NCBI GenBank assembly: GCA_028139285.1
Contig: JAOINI010000004.1
Location: 1 to 64,000, forward strand
Reading direction: 5' to 3'
DNA length: 64,000 bases
From: Candidatus Pelagibacter sp.
GTDB lineage: Bacteria > Pseudomonadota > Alphaproteobacteria > Pelagibacterales > Pelagibacteraceae
Shown here: piece by piece, positions 1 through 8,755 of the stretch
Layout: each line of letters starts with the position of its first letter
How positions within the stretch are numbered: the stretch's first letter is position 1
Made by a program: the position numbers and the translations under genes
Notes under the pieces: generated by a model
What the model was told of the DNA's origin: nothing
Database searches by the model: none
What the model saw: only the letters and a program-made list of their open reading frames with translations

Positions 1-317
1 ACACTATTCTTACTTTAGGAGCTGGTCTTGCGGGAGAAGCTGCTCTAAAAGCTTTAGAGTCTGCTGGTAAAGTTGGAAGTGTAAAACTTGGTACATTTGA
101 TATGTCACCAGGAATGCTTAAAGCTGCTGCTGCTGGAAAAGTTGAGTTCTTAATTGACCAACAGCAATATCTACAAGGTTATTTACCTATAGCTATCTTT
201 TCTCAATATATGAGATATGGAACAATGCCAGCTGGTGTTGTAATGACAGGACCTGGTTTTGTTACTCCTAATAATGCGAAGGACGTAATAAAATGGGCTG
301 CTCAAGGTTATAGATAA
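1..317 (+). CDS. Sugar ABC transporter substrate-binding protein, C-terminal part (5' truncated by window)
   Basis: The reading frame is open from base 3 to the TAA at 315-317, so this is the last ~104 residues of a longer protein whose start lies outside the window. The sequence shows the end of a type-1 periplasmic binding protein fold: a glycine/alanine-rich helix, then a strand with GTFDMSP, then the segment EFLIDQQQYLQGYLPI. That segment is characteristic of the RbsB/FrcB-like family, in which the last lobe carries Asp and Gln ligands for sugars. A permease, an ATPase and a ROK kinase follow, in the order known from frcBCAK systems. The protein should be periplasmic. The exact sugar cannot be read from this fragment. 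Confidence 0.85.
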   Translation, partial: TILTLGAGLAGEAALKALESAGKVGSVKLGTFDMSPGMLKAAAAGKVEFLIDQQQYLQGYLPIAIFSQYMRYGTMPAGVVMTGPGFVTPNNAKDVIKWAAQGYR

Positions 318-327
318 GAAAAATATT

Positions 328-365
328 AAAAAGGCCTAGTGATTATTCACTAGGCCTTTTTTTTT
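328..365 (+). terminator. Rho-independent-terminator-like hairpin between binding protein and permease
   Basis: GGCCTAGTG at 333-341 pairs perfectly with CACTAGGCC at 348-356 around a 6-nt loop. Flanking A and T tracts extend the stem, and nine T residues follow (357-365). It lies 10 bp after the binding-protein stop and 12 bp before the permease ATG. Inference: it is a partial terminator or 3'-end stabiliser that keeps the binding protein more abundant than the membrane components. Confidence 0.8.
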
Positions 366-377
366 AAGTTTTTTTAT

Positions 378-1505
378 ATGTCTACAAAGTCTAAAAGTAT
401 TGAAACAAAAACTGATTTCAATCAGGATGAAAGACTCAAAAAAGTTTCTAAATTAAGATTATTGTTAAATAGACCCGAACTTGGCGCTCTTGGTGGAGCT
501 ATACTTGTATTTATATTTTTTGGTATAGTTGCTGGCGATACGGGAATGTTTAGTGCATATGGAGTATTAAACTTCTTAGATGTCTCAGCTAATCTAGGAA
601 TAATAGCTATTGCGGCTGCTATGTTAATGATAGGTGGAGAATTCGATCTATCAATTGGATCAATGATTGGATTTGCGGGTATATGTATAGCTATTCCAGC
701 AATTTATTGGGGGTGGCCACTATGGATGAGTATTATTTTTGCATTCTCAATGGCGGTTCTTGTAGGTTATTTTAATGGAATATTAGTTGTAAGAACAGGC
801 TTACCATCATTTATCGTTACACTTGCAATGCTTTTTATTTTAAGAGGGGCAACTTTAGCTATAACAAGATTAATTACTGGTCGAACTCAAGTTCCTGGCT
901 TAAGAGTTTTAATCGAAGACGATCCGTTAGCATGGATATTTGCAACTGATACTTTTAAATGGGTTTTTACTTGGTTGGGTTCGATGAATTTAATTGCATT
1001 AAGAACCGATGGAACCCCGCTCGCTACAGGAATACCGCCATCTGTAATATGGTTCATAGTTTTAGCAATCATTACAACATGGATACTGATGAAAACAAGA
1101 TACGGAAATTGGATATTTGCATCTGGAGGAGATAAAAATGGCGCTAACAATGTTGGAGTACCAGTTGGCAGAGTAAAAATAAGTTTATTTATAGGTACTG
1201 CAGTAGCAGCAACTATTTTTGCTACTATTCAAGTTTTAGACGCTGGCTCAGCAGATACAATGCGTGGAACTTTAAAGGAATTAGAAGCTATCGCAGCTGC
1301 AGTTGTTGGAGGTTGTTTATTAACTGGTGGATATGGTTCAGCTATTGGTGCAGCATTTGGAGCTTTGATATTTGGTACAGTATCAATGGGAATATTTTAT
1401 ACAGATGTGGATACAGACTGGTTTAAAGTTTTTTTAGGAGCAATGATGTTGATTGCGGTGATCTTTAATAATTATATAAGAAGAAAGGTAACAGAGAGCA
1501 AATAA
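378..1505 (+). CDS. Sugar ABC transporter permease (RbsC/FrcC family)
   Basis: This 375-residue, very hydrophobic protein has about ten predicted membrane segments and belongs to the BPD_transp_2 family, which forms the channel of ribose/fructose/inositol-type importers. The conserved region with [16 protein letters not shown] (about residues 84-99) and the region with [22 protein letters not shown] (about 304-325) are typical; the second docks the ATPase. There is no clear Shine-Dalgarno before the ATG, but the ATG follows the hairpin at 328-365 closely. The stop TAA shares its last base with the ATG of the ATPase gene, so translation is probably coupled. The substrate is not determinable from the permease. 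Confidence 0.9.
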   Translation: MSTKSKSIETKTDFNQDERLKKVSKLRLLLNRPELGALGGAILVFIFFGIVAGDTGMFSAYGVLNFLDVSANLGIIAIAAAMLMIGGEFDLSIGSMIGFAGICIAIPAIYWGWPLWMSIIFAFSMAVLVGYFNGILVVRTGLPSFIVTLAMLFILRGATLAITRLITGRTQVPGLRVLIEDDPLAWIFATDTFKWVFTWLGSMNLIALRTDGTPLATGIPPSVIWFIVLAIITTWILMKTRYGNWIFASGGDKNGANNVGVPVGRVKISLFIGTAVAATIFATIQVLDAGSADTMRGTLKELEAIAAAVVGGCLLTGGYGSAIGAAFGALIFGTVSMGIFYTDVDTDWFKVFLGAMMLIAVIFNNYIRRKVTESK

Positions 1506-2299
1506 TGTCTGATTATTTAGTTCAATTTAATAATATAAGTAAATTTTTTGGCAAAGTTATTGCCTTGAAAGACGTAACCATGAAATTAAAAAAAGGTGAA
1601 ATCATGTGTTTACTTGGTGACAATGGTGCAGGTAAATCGACTTTAATTAAAACATTGGCCGGAGTGCATAGACCTGATGAAGGTGAAATTATTGTTGAGG
1701 GAAAAAAAACAATATTTGATAGTCCCAAGGATGCATTGGATATGGGAATTGCTACTGTATATCAAGATTTAGCTTTAGTTTCTTTAATGAGTGTAACAAG
1801 AAACTTCTTTATGGGCAGAGAACCCATGAAAGGCCCACCATTTTTCAAAACGTTTGATATTGAAAAAGCAAATAAAATAGCTGCTGAGAGAATGGGGCAG
1901 ATAGGTATTGATGTTAGAGATCCATCTCAGGCAGTCGGAACGATGTCGGGTGGTGAAAGACAATGTTTAGCAATAAGTAGGGCTATTTACTTTGGAGCAA
2001 AAGTTCTTGTTTTAGATGAGCCTACTTCTGCTCTCGGAGTGCATCAAGCTTCAGTTGTTTTAAAATATATAGTTAAAGCTGCCTCTCAAGGATTAGCAGT
2101 AATTTTAATAACACATAATGTTCATCACGCCTATCCAGTTGGAAATAGTTTTACAGTATTAAATAGGGGAAAAAGTTTAGGCACATATGAAAAAAAAGAC
2201 ATTTCTAGAGAAAAACTTTTAAGCATGATGGCAGGTGGTGAAGAGTTAAATAAATTAGAGGTAGAGCTTCAAGAAATGAATAGGTCTTCAGCTAATTAA
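1505..2299 (+). CDS. Sugar ABC transporter ATP-binding protein (single-domain, FrcA-like)
   Basis: A 264-residue cytoplasmic ATPase that powers the upstream permease. Walker A GDNGAGKS is at residues 38-45, the Q-loop Gln at 87, the signature MSGGERQ at 147-153, Walker B VLVLDEP at 167-173 and the switch His at about 204. Family members such as RbsA carry two fused ATPase domains (~500 residues). This one has a single domain, as in the FrcA subgroup, and presumably works as a homodimer. It overlaps the permease by 1 bp upstream and the ROK kinase by 1 bp downstream, so all are likely one transcript. Confidence 0.9.
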   Translation: MSDYLVQFNNISKFFGKVIALKDVTMKLKKGEIMCLLGDNGAGKSTLIKTLAGVHRPDEGEIIVEGKKTIFDSPKDALDMGIATVYQDLALVSLMSVTRNFFMGREPMKGPPFFKTFDIEKANKIAAERMGQIGIDVRDPSQAVGTMSGGERQCLAISRAIYFGAKVLVLDEPTSALGVHQASVVLKYIVKAASQGLAVILITHNVHHAYPVGNSFTVLNRGKSLGTYEKKDISREKLLSMMAGGEELNKLEVELQEMNRSSAN

Positions 2300-3198
2300 T
2301 GCAAATAGGAATTGATTTAGGTGCAACCAAAATAGAGTACGTTCTTCTAGATAATAATAATATAGAATTAAAAAGAGACAGAGTTCAAACACCTAAAGAT
2401 TATGAAAAGACAATAATTACAATAGCCGAAATCGTAAAGAAATTAGAAAAAAATACTGGCAAATTTAATGTGGGCATATGTCATCCTGGCGCAGTAGATA
2501 AAACGACAGGGTTAATTAAAAATGCACATAATTCTCAGTGGTTAAATAAAAAAAACTTAATTAAAGACTTAAAATTAAAAATGAATAATAATTTTTTTTC
2601 AGAGAATGATGCTAATTGTTTTTGTCTATCCGAGGCTTTTGATGGGTCAGCTAGCCATTATGAAAGTGTATTTGGCATTATATTGGGATCTGGGTGTGGT
2701 GGTGGACTAGTGATAAATAAAAAGATAATATCTGGGGCAAATGGTTTAGGAGGAGAATGGAGCTTAAATCAAATGACGCTTACAAATACACCAAACTTAA
2801 AATCAGATAAAATCTTTGATTTTTCAAATAGATTAGAAGGTTATCTATCTGGTAAATCAATAGAAAAAAGATTTAATGAACAATTTAACGAAAACATTTC
2901 AGCTAAAGAAATTTTTAGTAGGTATAGAAAAAAGGATTCTAATTCCACTTTATTTATAAATGAGTATAAGGATATTTTAGCAAGATGTTTGGTAATAATA
3001 GTAACAACTCTTGATCCAGATGCAATTGTTTTTGGTGGTGGAATTTCTAATGAAATAGATTTTTTAGATCAAATTAAAAAAAAAACATCATCATTTATAA
3101 ATGAACCTAATCTAAAAACAGTATTTTTAAAACCAAAGTATGGTGACGCTAGTGGGGTGAGGGGTGCTGCTATTTTGAGTAGGCAAAACTCTATTTAA
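2299..3198 (+). CDS. ROK family sugar kinase-like protein lacking the zinc motif
   Basis: A 299-residue actin-fold ROK protein, likely a cytoplasmic sugar kinase for the imported substrate (frcK-like position). It has the N-terminal phosphate loop GIDLGATK (residues 4-11), NDANC (about 113-117) where ROK kinases carry the catalytic Asp, and LGSGCGGG (about 133-140). Most ROK enzymes bind structural zinc through GH followed by CxCGxxGC. Here the equivalent stretch after GGEW reads SLNQM, and no Cys or His occurs up to EGYLSG, so the zinc site is absent. The gene overlaps the ATPase by 1 bp and meets the opposing dehydrogenase with an 8-bp overlap. Catalytic activity and substrate are unproven. 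Confidence 0.82.
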   Translation: MQIGIDLGATKIEYVLLDNNNIELKRDRVQTPKDYEKTIITIAEIVKKLEKNTGKFNVGICHPGAVDKTTGLIKNAHNSQWLNKKNLIKDLKLKMNNNFFSENDANCFCLSEAFDGSASHYESVFGIILGSGCGGGLVINKKIISGANGLGGEWSLNQMTLTNTPNLKSDKIFDFSNRLEGYLSGKSIEKRFNEQFNENISAKEIFSRYRKKDSNSTLFINEYKDILARCLVIIVTTLDPDAIVFGGGISNEIDFLDQIKKKTSSFINEPNLKTVFLKPKYGDASGVRGAAILSRQNSI

Positions 3199-4348
3199 TA
3201 ATTGAATTTATTTCTTTATTAGTAAAAAATTTAGGTTTTTCACATGTCGTTTTGAAATAAAATTTTTTTCTAGTTCTAGCTGATTTATGAATTCCTTCGA
3301 TAATATTTAGAACGTGTAAAGATAAATTCCCATTACACCTATGTTTTTTTTTATTTTGAATAGAATAAATCATTTCTGCAAGTCCTACACCTCTATAATT
3401 GGCATTAGTAGGTGATTCATTGGCTCTTGAGCTTTGAGTTCGGATATTAATTTTTCCTAAAACCATTTTATTTGTTTTATAATTTTTCCATTTACTTCCT
3501 AATTTTGTACTTAATAAAACAGATCCTCCAAACATATTTGGATCTGGAACTATCATAGACCCTTTCTCTCCATATAATTCTATATGATTTCTTAAGTGAG
3601 AAATTACATCAAATGATAATGTTAATCTGATTATTGTCCCGTTTTGAAATCTAATGGTTGAAAAGTAAGTGGTAGGACATTCTACTTTAATTTTTTTTCC
3701 TTTTTTTGGTCCAATACCAATAATTCTTTTTTTTGTATTATAGTTACAGGTACTAGTTACATAGCTTGCAGGTCCTAATAGATTTACTAATGCTGTCAAA
3801 TAATAAGGACCCATATCAATAACTGGTCCACCTCCCTTTTTTTTAAACCAGGGTTCTGGATTGGGGTGATATGATTGAATTCCAGGGAAAGCAAATATTG
3901 CGGTCCCAAATTTTATTTTACCTATAATTTTTTTATCCAAAAGTTGTCTCGCTTTTTGATTACCACCTCCTAAAAATGTATCAGGAGCATTACCTATGAA
4001 AAGTTTTTTTTTTCGTGAAATTTTTATGAGTTCTAGACCATCTTTAAAGTCAACCGCCAAAGGTTTTTCAGAATATACATGTTTACCATTCAATAACGAT
4101 TTTTTTGAAATTAAATAATGTGCTGTAGGAATTGTAAGATTTAAAATTATTTCAATTTCTTTATCTTTAAGTATATCATTAACAGAGACAGCTTCAATTT
4201 TATAGATCCTAGCACAATTTTCAGCTGCTTTTTTATTTATATCTGCACACTTAATTATTTTAAAATTGTTAAAATATTTGTGAGCTCTAAAATATGTTTC
4301 TGCTATATGACCACAACCAATCAATCCAACATTAGCAATTTTTTGCAT
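3191..4348 (-). CDS. Gfo/Idh/MocA family NAD(P)-dependent oxidoreductase
   Basis: A 385-residue cytoplasmic dehydrogenase. The N-terminal Rossmann motif GCGHIA is at residues 11-16, and the family-typical EKPLAVD (94-100) carries the Lys that contacts substrate and cofactor. A second conserved block, GGGPVIDMGPYYL, lies near residues 170-182. The family oxidises hydroxyls on sugars, inositols and sugar acids. It is read on the minus strand directly behind the IolD-like gene (8-bp gap), so the two probably form an operon convergent with the ABC/ROK genes. An inositol dehydrogenase role (IolG) is plausible because of the IolD neighbour but cannot be shown. Confidence 0.88.
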   Translation of the reverse strand: MQKIANVGLIGCGHIAETYFRAHKYFNNFKIIKCADINKKAAENCARIYKIEAVSVNDILKDKEIEIILNLTIPTAHYLISKKSLLNGKHVYSEKPLAVDFKDGLELIKISRKKKLFIGNAPDTFLGGGNQKARQLLDKKIIGKIKFGTAIFAFPGIQSYHPNPEPWFKKKGGGPVIDMGPYYLTALVNLLGPASYVTSTCNYNTKKRIIGIGPKKGKKIKVECPTTYFSTIRFQNGTIIRLTLSFDVISHLRNHIELYGEKGSMIVPDPNMFGGSVLLSTKLGSKWKNYKTNKMVLGKINIRTQSSRANESPTNANYRGVGLAEMIYSIQNKKKHRCNGNLSLHVLNIIEGIHKSARTRKKFYFKTTCEKPKFFTNKEINSIIK

Positions 4349-4356
4349 TTTAAAGG

Positions 4357-6201
4357 TTATACACCTTTTCTTTGCTTTTTCTTTCCTTCTAAGTGTTCTT
4401 TTAGGGCTTTTTTATTTTCTTCAGATGATGCTATGCCTAGAGTTGGACTTTCCCAATAGGCCGAGCCCTCTAGCCATTGATATCCATCAGTATGAATTGA
4501 AATTACATAAGTTTTTTTTGATTTTTTTGCGCGTTTGAAAGCCTCCTCTAATTCAGCAATGGAGTTTACGTGTTCACCATCTGCTCCCATACTTTTAGCA
4601 TGACTTGCAAAGTCAACAGGTACAAGGTTTGGGGTTTTAGAGCTCTTGAGTAAACAATTAAATTCTTTACCACCTTTGTATAACTGTAATCTATTTATTA
4701 CAGCGTGACCGCCATTATCACATACTATAAGTATTAATTTGTTGTTTGTAATCACTGAACTGTATATATCAGAATTGTAAAGTAGGTAAGATCCGTCTCC
4801 TACAAATGAGACTACCTCTTTATCAGGGTTAGCCATTTTAATTCCTAGCGCTCCAGAAATCTCATAACTCATGCAACTGAAACCCCATTCTGTTTCATGT
4901 GTATTTAATTCTCTCGGCTTCCAAACCTGTATCACTTCACCAACTAATCCTCCAGCTGCAGTAACAGCTATGTCAGAAGGGTCTGAGTTTCTATAACAAG
5001 CTCCTATAACTTGGGCGTAGCTTGGTAATTTTTGATTAGTTGGTCCACTTTCTTTTTCAACGTATGCTTCCCAATTTTTTAACTCCGCTCTTGATTTTTT
5101 ATACCAATTGTCATCTGCTTTCCAATTTCCTAATGCTTGTGATAGTTCTATCAAAGATACTTTAGCATCTCCGACTACAGCTTGAGCCATATGTTTATTT
5201 GCATCAAATCTTGCTGCATTAATAGAAACTAATTTAAAATCTGGATTTTCAAAATTAGCCCAAGATCCAGTTGTAAAATCTGCAAGCTTAGTTCCAATAG
5301 CAATCGCTGTATCAGTTTCTTTACTTAAATTGTTTGCAGCTCTCCCGCCTAAACCACCAATAGTTCCTAAATAATGAGTATGATCTTTTTTTATAGATGA
5401 ATAGCCCATTACGGTTTGTGTTACAGGAATATTATGTTTTTTTGCAAAATCGCTTAATTCATCTGTGGCTTCTGAATAAAATACTCCTCCACCAGCAATG
5501 ATAATTGGTTTCTTAGATTTTTTTATTAGTTCAGCTGCTTCTTTAATTTGAAAATCGTCTGGTCTAGGTCTTCTAATTGTATGAACTCTCTCTTTAAAGA
5601 ATTCATCTGGATAATCACAAACTTCACCTTGAACATCTTGACTTAATGAAATACATGCTGGGCCACAATCTGCTGGGTCTAACATTATCTGAATAGCTTG
5701 TTGTAAACTTGAAATAATCTGTTCTGGTCTTGTTATTCTATCAAAATATCTAACAACAGGTTTGAATCCGTCGTTTTGAGTTATCCCTGGGTTATTAAAA
5801 TGTTCGACTTGTTGTAAAACAGGATCTGGCATTCTATTCGCAAATGTATCACCTGGCAAAAAAAGTATTGGCAATCTGTTGCTCATGGCGACAGCAGCAG
5901 CGGTAATCATATTTGTTGAACCTGGACCTACTGAAGAGGTAGCTATGAAAATTTGTTTACGCCTTTTTGCTCGAGAATACGCGATCCCAGTAAGAGCCAT
6001 ATTTTGTTCATGATGTCCTCTCCAAGTGGGCAGCTCTTTTTGATTTTCCTGAAGAGCTTGACCTAAACATGCAACGTTACCATGACCGAATATTCCAAAT
6101 ACACCTGGAAATAAAGGCAGTTTTTTTCCATCTATAAGAATTTTCTGAGCAATAAGGAATTTTACTAAAGCATGAGCACAAGTAAGTTGAATGTTTTTCA
6201 T
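4357..6201 (-). CDS. iolD: Thiamine-diphosphate enzyme, IolD-like (3D-trihydroxycyclohexane-1,2-dione acylhydrolase family)
   Basis: This 614-residue protein has the three-domain layout of acetohydroxyacid-synthase-type ThDP enzymes. Catalytic Glu65 lies in RGHHEQNMA (61-69). The ThDP/Mg motif begins GDGSYLLYNSDIYSS (from about residue 466) and ends with VCDNGGHAVINRL. The spacing and the wording NSDIYSS plus GGHAVINRLQ match IolD, which hydrolyses the cyclic diketone in myo-inositol breakdown. The length is also near the usual IolD length. iolE, iolB and iolC are not in this window, so either they lie elsewhere or the enzyme acts on a related cyclic or keto sugar. It is the first gene of its operon and starts opposite the aldehyde dehydrogenase. 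Confidence 0.82.
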   Translation of the reverse strand: MKNIQLTCAHALVKFLIAQKILIDGKKLPLFPGVFGIFGHGNVACLGQALQENQKELPTWRGHHEQNMALTGIAYSRAKRRKQIFIATSSVGPGSTNMITAAAVAMSNRLPILFLPGDTFANRMPDPVLQQVEHFNNPGITQNDGFKPVVRYFDRITRPEQIISSLQQAIQIMLDPADCGPACISLSQDVQGEVCDYPDEFFKERVHTIRRPRPDDFQIKEAAELIKKSKKPIIIAGGGVFYSEATDELSDFAKKHNIPVTQTVMGYSSIKKDHTHYLGTIGGLGGRAANNLSKETDTAIAIGTKLADFTTGSWANFENPDFKLVSINAARFDANKHMAQAVVGDAKVSLIELSQALGNWKADDNWYKKSRAELKNWEAYVEKESGPTNQKLPSYAQVIGACYRNSDPSDIAVTAAGGLVGEVIQVWKPRELNTHETEWGFSCMSYEISGALGIKMANPDKEVVSFVGDGSYLLYNSDIYSSVITNNKLILIVCDNGGHAVINRLQLYKGGKEFNCLLKSSKTPNLVPVDFASHAKSMGADGEHVNSIAELEEAFKRAKKSKKTYVISIHTDGYQWLEGSAYWESPTLGIASSEENKKALKEHLEGKKKQRKGV

Positions 6202-6250
6202 AAATTCAATATAAACTATTTAATTAATATTCTTAATTCAACAATAATTT
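6202..6250. promoter_or_regulatory. Divergent intergenic region with presumed back-to-back promoters
   Basis: These 49 bases separate two divergent start codons (IolD-like leftward, aldehyde dehydrogenase rightward), so both promoters must lie here or within the neighbouring coding sequence. The stretch is nearly all A/T and I cannot assign -35/-10 boxes with confidence. Confidence 0.35.
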
Positions 6251-7696
6251 ATGTACGATAAATTCGGACAGTTCATTGATGGTAAGTGGCAAAAGTCTGC
6301 TAGCGGGGAAACATATGATGTCATTAACCCAGCAACTGAGGAACTAATAGGAAAAGCCTCTAAAGCTAATAGTTCTGATGTGCAAAAAGCTTTAAAATCA
6401 GCGGAAAAGGGATTGGAAATTTGGCGGAATACTTCTCCATGGGAACGAGCAAAAGTCATAAGAAAGATTTCAGAATTAATGAGACAAAAAGTAGATATTT
6501 TATCTAAATGGTTAACACTTGAAGTAGGAAAACCTTTAACTGAAGGACCTGGCGAAATTGGTGGAGCAGCAGATATTTTTGAATGGAACTCAGAAGAAAC
6601 TAAAAGAATTTTTGGAGAAATAAATCAAAGTCGTTTCCCAAACACTCGTATACACATAATATATCAGCCTGTTGGGGTTGTTGCCGCACTTATTCCATGG
6701 AACTTTCCTGTAGTTTTAGCTTCTAGAAAAATCTCTACAGCATTAGCTGCAGGATGTTCAGTTATCGTGAAACCAGATGTTATAACACCGGGCTGTGTGA
6801 TGGAAATTGTAGAAATTTGTAGAGAGGCAGGAGTTCCTCCAGGGGTAGTAAATTTATTATCAGGTGATCCAGCAGGTATATCAGAGGAACTAATAAGATC
6901 TGATATTATTAAAAAAATTTCAATTACAGGATCTACTAGAGTAGGAAAATTAATATTAAAACAGGCTGCTGATAAAGTGCAAAGAGTGACAATGGAATTA
7001 AGTGGCCACTCTCCATTCATAGTTTTCGATGATGTTGATTTGAATAAAGTTACAGATATGGCTATTACTGCAAAGTTTAGGAATAATGGTCAAGTATGTA
7101 TATCACCAAACAGATTTTATATACATGAGAAGAAAAAAGATGAATTTGCAGAATTAATGGTTAAAAAAACAAAAAAATTAAAGATGGGAAACGGAATGGA
7201 TAAGGATACTTTGCTAGGCCCATTATGCACTAAACAAAGATTAGAGGGAGTAGAAAAGTTAGTTGAAACTACAAAAAAAGAGGGCGGAAAATTATTATTA
7301 GGAGGTAAAAGAGCTGCTAATTTTAATAAAGGATATTATTATGAGCCAACCATATTTGATGATGTAAAAGATAATTTTACTATAATGAAGGAAGAACCAT
7401 TTGGTCCAATAGTCCCAATTTTGAGTTTTAAAGATTTTGATGAAGTAATTAATAGGGCTAATAACAATGATTTGGGATTATGTAGTTATGTTTATACTAC
7501 AGATTTAAAAAAAGCTAATAAAGCTTCAGAAAGACTAGAAACTGGATGTGTAGCCGTTAATACCCCTGTCGTAGCTGTAGCTGAAGCACCATTTGGCGGT
7601 ATAAAACAAACCGGGTACGGTAGGGAAGGTGGGTCTATGGCAATAAAAGATTATTTAAATATAAAATATACACACTTTGGTATTTCCTACGAATGA
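6251..7696 (+). CDS. NAD(P)-dependent aldehyde dehydrogenase (succinate-semialdehyde dehydrogenase-like)
   Basis: A 481-residue cytoplasmic aldehyde dehydrogenase of normal family length. The catalytic nucleophile is Cys283 in NNGQVCISPNR, and the general base is Glu249 in VTMELSGHSPF, followed by the cofactor loop ITGSTRVGK. The usual ELGGxxP of the family reads ELSGHSP here. Similarity in style to GabD/alpha-ketoglutarate-semialdehyde dehydrogenases suggests a small semialdehyde substrate. It overlaps the aldolase gene by 4 bp (ATGA), so the two enzymes should be made together. Inference: it oxidises the aldehyde released by that aldolase. Confidence 0.88.
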   Translation: MYDKFGQFIDGKWQKSASGETYDVINPATEELIGKASKANSSDVQKALKSAEKGLEIWRNTSPWERAKVIRKISELMRQKVDILSKWLTLEVGKPLTEGPGEIGGAADIFEWNSEETKRIFGEINQSRFPNTRIHIIYQPVGVVAALIPWNFPVVLASRKISTALAAGCSVIVKPDVITPGCVMEIVEICREAGVPPGVVNLLSGDPAGISEELIRSDIIKKISITGSTRVGKLILKQAADKVQRVTMELSGHSPFIVFDDVDLNKVTDMAITAKFRNNGQVCISPNRFYIHEKKKDEFAELMVKKTKKLKMGNGMDKDTLLGPLCTKQRLEGVEKLVETTKKEGGKLLLGGKRAANFNKGYYYEPTIFDDVKDNFTIMKEEPFGPIVPILSFKDFDEVINRANNNDLGLCSYVYTTDLKKANKASERLETGCVAVNTPVVAVAEAPFGGIKQTGYGREGGSMAIKDYLNIKYTHFGISYE

Positions 7697-8484
7697 GAAA
7701 AAATAAACTCAAAGAAATGTTTAAAAAAGGTGAGCCAATTTTAAACGGTTGGTTACAAATACCTAGCGCTTTTTCAGCTGAAGTAATGTCACATCAGGGT
7801 TGGGATTCATGTACAATTGATATGCAACATGGTGTTGTTGACTATTCTAACGCATTAAACATGTTACAAGCCATTTCAACAACAGATGTAACTCCTTTAG
7901 CTAGAGTTAATTGGAATGAACCAGGACAAATAATGAAAATTTTAGATGCTGGATGTTATGGAATAATTTGTCCAATGGTAAGCAATCGTAAAGATGCTGA
8001 AAATTTTGTTAAAGCTTGTTTATATCCCTTAAAAGGTTATAGAAGTTTTGGCCCTGTTCGAGGTTTATTATATGGGGGTGATGATTACGCAAAACATGCA
8101 GATAATGAAATACTTAAAATTGCAATGATCGAAACAAAAGAAGCAATTGAAAAATTGGATGAAATACTCAACACACCTAATCTTGATGGAGTTTATATTG
8201 GACCTGCTGATCTTAGTTTAGCATTAGGAGAAGAACCTGGATTTGATAAGCCAGAAAACACTAAAGCATTTAAGGAAATATCAAAAATCCTTGAGTTAAC
8301 TAAGAAAAAAAATCTTCTAGCAGGGATCCACAACGGTTCTGTTGACTACGCTAAAAAAATGATATCAAAAGGATTCGATCTAGTAACCGTAGGGTCTGAC
8401 CAAAGATTTATAAGTTCTGGAGCAAAATTAGTAGTACAGAAAATTAAAGGAACAATAAAGAATTCTGACACAAAAGGCTATTAA
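7693..8484 (+). CDS. HpcH/HpaI family aldolase
   Basis: A 263-residue TIM-barrel class II aldolase. Visible family residues are His46 in IDMQHG, Arg71 in ARVNW, metal ligands Glu147 in MIETKE and Asp173 in GPADLSLALG, and the glycine segment DAGCYGIICPMV (85-96). Such enzymes reversibly cleave 4-hydroxy-2-keto acids to pyruvate plus an aldehyde, for example HpaI, GarL and RhmA. The translational overlap with the aldehyde dehydrogenase supports a two-step route from a 2-keto-3-deoxy acid to pyruvate and an oxidised acid. The exact chain length of the substrate is not readable. Confidence 0.88.
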   Translation: MRKNKLKEMFKKGEPILNGWLQIPSAFSAEVMSHQGWDSCTIDMQHGVVDYSNALNMLQAISTTDVTPLARVNWNEPGQIMKILDAGCYGIICPMVSNRKDAENFVKACLYPLKGYRSFGPVRGLLYGGDDYAKHADNEILKIAMIETKEAIEKLDEILNTPNLDGVYIGPADLSLALGEEPGFDKPENTKAFKEISKILELTKKKNLLAGIHNGSVDYAKKMISKGFDLVTVGSDQRFISSGAKLVVQKIKGTIKNSDTKGY

Positions 8485-8491
8485 GCTTGGT

Positions 8492-8755
8492 ATGAGCTAT
8501 TACGTCTATATGCTCAAATCTTATGGAGAAAAACCTATCACTTACGTAGGATATACGAATAACTTAAAAAAAAGGATAAAACTCCATAATTTAGGAAAAG
8601 GTGCTAAATTTACTAGAGGAAGAACATGGAAACTTATTTACAAAGAATATTTCAAATCAAAAAGTAGAGCAATTTCTAGAGAATATTATATAAAGAATAA
8701 TAGAGTGATAAGAAATAAAATAAAAAATGAAAATTTCAATACTATTACCCTATAA
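8492..8755 (+). CDS. Small GIY-YIG domain protein (YhbQ/UPF0213-like)
   Basis: An 87-residue single-domain GIY-YIG nuclease-like protein: YVYML at 4-8 stands for GIY, TYVGYT at 17-22 for YIG, with Arg28 in LKKRIK and Glu64 in SREYY as the likely catalytic pair. Free-standing family members of this size are widespread in bacteria, and their role (DNA turnover or repair) is mostly unsettled. The gene starts 7 bp after the aldolase stop and its last 29 bp overlap the following glycosyltransferase. It marks the left edge of the surface-glycan block. The domain is certain; a biological role is not. Confidence 0.82.
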   Translation: MSYYVYMLKSYGEKPITYVGYTNNLKKRIKLHNLGKGAKFTRGRTWKLIYKEYFKSKSRAISREYYIKNNRVIRNKIKNENFNTITL

